From Mixta tenebrionis (GTDB taxonomy: Bacteria; Pseudomonadota; Gammaproteobacteria; Enterobacterales; Enterobacteriaceae), in the NCBI RefSeq assembly GCF_006517625.1, contig NZ_VHQI01000001.1, positions 6,180 through 70,179 on the forward strand: a stretch of DNA of 64,000 nucleotides. Direction: 5' to 3'. A program made the position numbers and the translations under genes. Positions within the stretch are counted from its first letter, which is position 1, and each line of letters starts with the position of its first letter. Shown one piece after another: positions 62,289-64,000 of the stretch. The notes under the pieces were generated by a model that worked only from the letters and a program-made list of their open reading frames with translations, did no database searches and was not told the origin of the DNA.

Positions 62289-63086
62289 ATGATTATCGAA
62301 GCGACGCTGATTGGCCTATTTTGTTATCTGGGCGCGCTCAGCACGCCCTGGCTGCTGGGGCTGACCGGCGGCTGGTATCTGCTTACCCGCCCGCTGGTCT
62401 CCGGGATGCTGGTCGGGCTTATTCTGGGCGATGTGAAAACCGGAATTGTTATCGGAGTTGCGGTACAGGCGGTGTATATCGCCATGGTGACGCCGGGCGG
62501 TTCAATGCCGGCGGATCTGAACTTTGTCGCCTGGCCGGCCATCGCGCTGGGCGTCCTGTCAGGAAAAGGGCCGGAGGTGGCGGTGGCGCTGGCTGCCACC
62601 ATCGGTATCGCCGGCACCGTGCTGTTCAACGCGATGATGGTGCTGAACTCATTCTGGAACCACCGCGCCGATGTGGCGCTGGAGCGCGGCGACCCACGCG
62701 GCATCTATCTGAACAGCGCCATCTGGCCGCAGCTGTGCAACTTTGTTTTGCGTTTCGTCCCCGCCTTTATCGCCGTCTACTTCGGCGCGCAGTATATCAG
62801 CGCCTTTATGGATAGCCTGCCGGTTGCGGTGCTGGCGACAATGAACGTGCTGGGCGGCATCCTTCCTGCCGTAGGGATCGCGATCCTGCTTAAGCAGATC
62901 ATTAAGAACTACAGCATGCTGATCTACTTTCTCGTCGGTTTCGTCTGCATCGTTTTTTTAAAGCTCAACATGGTCGCGCTGGTAATTGTCGGATCGCTGC
63001 TGGCGCTCATTCACTACAACTATAAGCCGGAACCGCAGCAGGCTGCCAACACCACAGCGGACGGTGATGATGAGGATGAATTCTGA
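62289..63086 (+). CDS. Mannose-family PTS system EIIC component
   Basis: A 265-residue membrane component with about seven segments. GDVKTGIVIGVAVQAVYIAM, VTPGGSMPADLNFVAWPAIA and VLFNAMMVLNSFWNHRADVA are hallmarks of the mannose/sorbose EIIC. Forms the membrane channel with EIID. GGAGCGGGCA lies just ahead of the ATG. It overlaps the EIID gene by one base. Confidence 0.92.
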   Translation: MIIEATLIGLFCYLGALSTPWLLGLTGGWYLLTRPLVSGMLVGLILGDVKTGIVIGVAVQAVYIAMVTPGGSMPADLNFVAWPAIALGVLSGKGPEVAVALAATIGIAGTVLFNAMMVLNSFWNHRADVALERGDPRGIYLNSAIWPQLCNFVLRFVPAFIAVYFGAQYISAFMDSLPVAVLATMNVLGGILPAVGIAILLKQIIKNYSMLIYFLVGFVCIVFLKLNMVALVIVGSLLALIHYNYKPEPQQAANTTADGDDEDEF

Positions 63087-63904
63087 TGAAAGCGCCTACC
63101 CTGAATCGTAAAGATCTGCGCCGCTGCTGGCGGGCGTGGATGATGTATAACTTGTCATCAATGAGCTTCGAACGGCTGGAATCCTTCGGTTTCTGTCTGA
63201 GTATGCTGCCGGCGGCGAACAAACTCTATCCCGATACGGCGCAGCGTAACGAAATGCTGCGGCGCCACGCCTCGTTTTATAATACCGAGCCACAGATTGG
63301 CGCCATTGTTAACGGCATGGTGCTGGGTCTGGAAGAGAAAAAAGCGAATGGCGATCCGATCGACGGCGAAACGATCAACACCCTCAAGGTTGGTCTGATG
63401 GGTCCGATCGCCGGGATCGGCGATTCAATGATCCCCGGCATGCTCATTCCTATTCTGCTGAGCATCGGCATGGCGCTGGCGGCCGGCGGCAATCCGCTCG
63501 GCCCTCTGTTTTATATCGTCGCCTGGCTGGGCATCATTATTCCTGGTTCATGGCTGCTGTTTTTGAAAGGCTACAAAATGGGCTCCGGCTCGGTGGAAAT
63601 GCTGGTGAGCAGTAAATCAACCCGCCTGCGGGAAGCGCTGTCGCTGCTGGGCGTATTTGTAATGGGCGGCGTGGCGGCAAGCTACGTTAAACTCGCTACC
63701 GGCCTGGAGTTCATTACCAAAGATGGGGTGAATATTCACCTGCAGCAGATGCTGGACGGCATCTTTCCACAGCTGCTGCCGCTGAGCGTGGTATTGGGAT
63801 GCTGGTATCTGATGGCCAGGCGCGGCGTGTCGCCGGTGAAGGCAATGCTGTTACTGCTGGCGCTGGCCGCGCTCGGCGTCGTGAGCGGGTTGTTCTCTGG
63901 TTAA
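63086..63904 (+). CDS. Mannose-family PTS system EIID component
   Basis: A 272-residue membrane component found only in the mannose PTS class. LNRKDLRRCWRAWMMYNLSS, SFERLESFGFCLSMLPAANK, the ALxLGLEEKKANGD-type acidic loop and VGLMGPIAGIGDSMIPGML are typical. It is the last gene of the operon. The loss of EIIB upstream makes this and EIIC useless for import unless another EIIB substitutes. Confidence 0.92.
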   Translation: MKAPTLNRKDLRRCWRAWMMYNLSSMSFERLESFGFCLSMLPAANKLYPDTAQRNEMLRRHASFYNTEPQIGAIVNGMVLGLEEKKANGDPIDGETINTLKVGLMGPIAGIGDSMIPGMLIPILLSIGMALAAGGNPLGPLFYIVAWLGIIIPGSWLLFLKGYKMGSGSVEMLVSSKSTRLREALSLLGVFVMGGVAASYVKLATGLEFITKDGVNIHLQQMLDGIFPQLLPLSVVLGCWYLMARRGVSPVKAMLLLLALAALGVVSGLFSG

Positions 63905-63936
63905 ACGTAAAGGCCGGAAGCGGATAAAAGGCCGCA

Positions 63937-63995
63937 GGCTGATGACGGGGCGCCGCAACCTCGCTGCTGCCGGCCGGAGAGAGGCCCGTCTTTTT
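63937..63995 (+). terminator. Possible terminator after the PTS operon
   Basis: GACGGGGC-type and GGCCCGTC-type arms with a long GC-rich loop, followed by TTTTTC. The stem is short for so large a loop, so this is tentative. Confidence 0.35.
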
Positions 63996-64000
63996 CATAG

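Overview
The window is a piece of a gamma-proteobacterial chromosome of the order Enterobacterales. Many proteins are close to their Escherichia coli counterparts (NarKGHJI, TyrP, GlsB, Dcp, YdfG, YnfA/B/D, YnfK, Mlc, YnfL/M, Tus). The high GC of the genes and the mix of accessory transport systems suggest the Pantoea/Mixta/Erwinia side of the order; that placement is inference. The window lies in the replication terminus region: it holds a 28-bp site identical to E. coli dif (33084-33111) and a Ter-like site just upstream of tus (57390-57412).

Layout. 1-2600: AT-rich accessory DNA with the end of an Rhs protein carrying an HNH/AHH-like nuclease toxin tip (frameshifted), its immunity gene (frameshifted), a decayed IS200/IS605-type element and a fragment of another immunity gene. 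2617-5922: a large autotransporter with an HExxH motif. 6672-14787: nitrate respiration genes narK-narGHJI. 15071-20477: an MBL-fold protein, a nitroreductase, an alpha/beta hydrolase and a MetNIQ-type ABC transporter. 20574-21785: tyrP. 21987-31862: a long minus-strand block with a TctCBA tripartite transporter, a carboxymuconolactone-decarboxylase-like protein, an M20 carbamoylase, an ATC-hydrolase-like protein and a full Liv-type ABC transporter, with a divergent LysR regulator (32031-32963).

33084-33945 onward: dif, then a UvrA-like protein of the UvrA2/DrrC class, a LysR/SDR divergent pair, glutaminase, a class A beta-lactamase, Dcp, a tiny peptide gene, ydfG, ynfA, ynfB, ynfD and a DHA2 drug exporter. 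47059-49421 is AT-rich and holds only a class-3-type lipase. 49422-52849: an OpuC/Yeh-type osmoprotectant ABC operon. 52887-58372: ynfK, mlc, ynfL, ynfM and tus. 58380-63904: a LacI repressor divergent from a sugar operon (mannose-6-phosphate isomerase plus mannose-family PTS IIA-IIB-IIC-IID), in which the IIB gene carries an in-frame amber codon.

The most interesting unit is the 25399-32963 cluster. Its enzymes match the two known steps from 2-aminothiazoline-4-carboxylate to L-cysteine (ring opening, then decarbamoylation), packed with a high-affinity amino-acid-type importer and a regulator. Other points worth attention are the broken Rhs toxin/immunity pair, the interrupted PTS IIB, a possible dual-start Dcp, a double-glycine-leader-like small peptide, and three copies of a GTGAC-N3-GTCAC palindrome.
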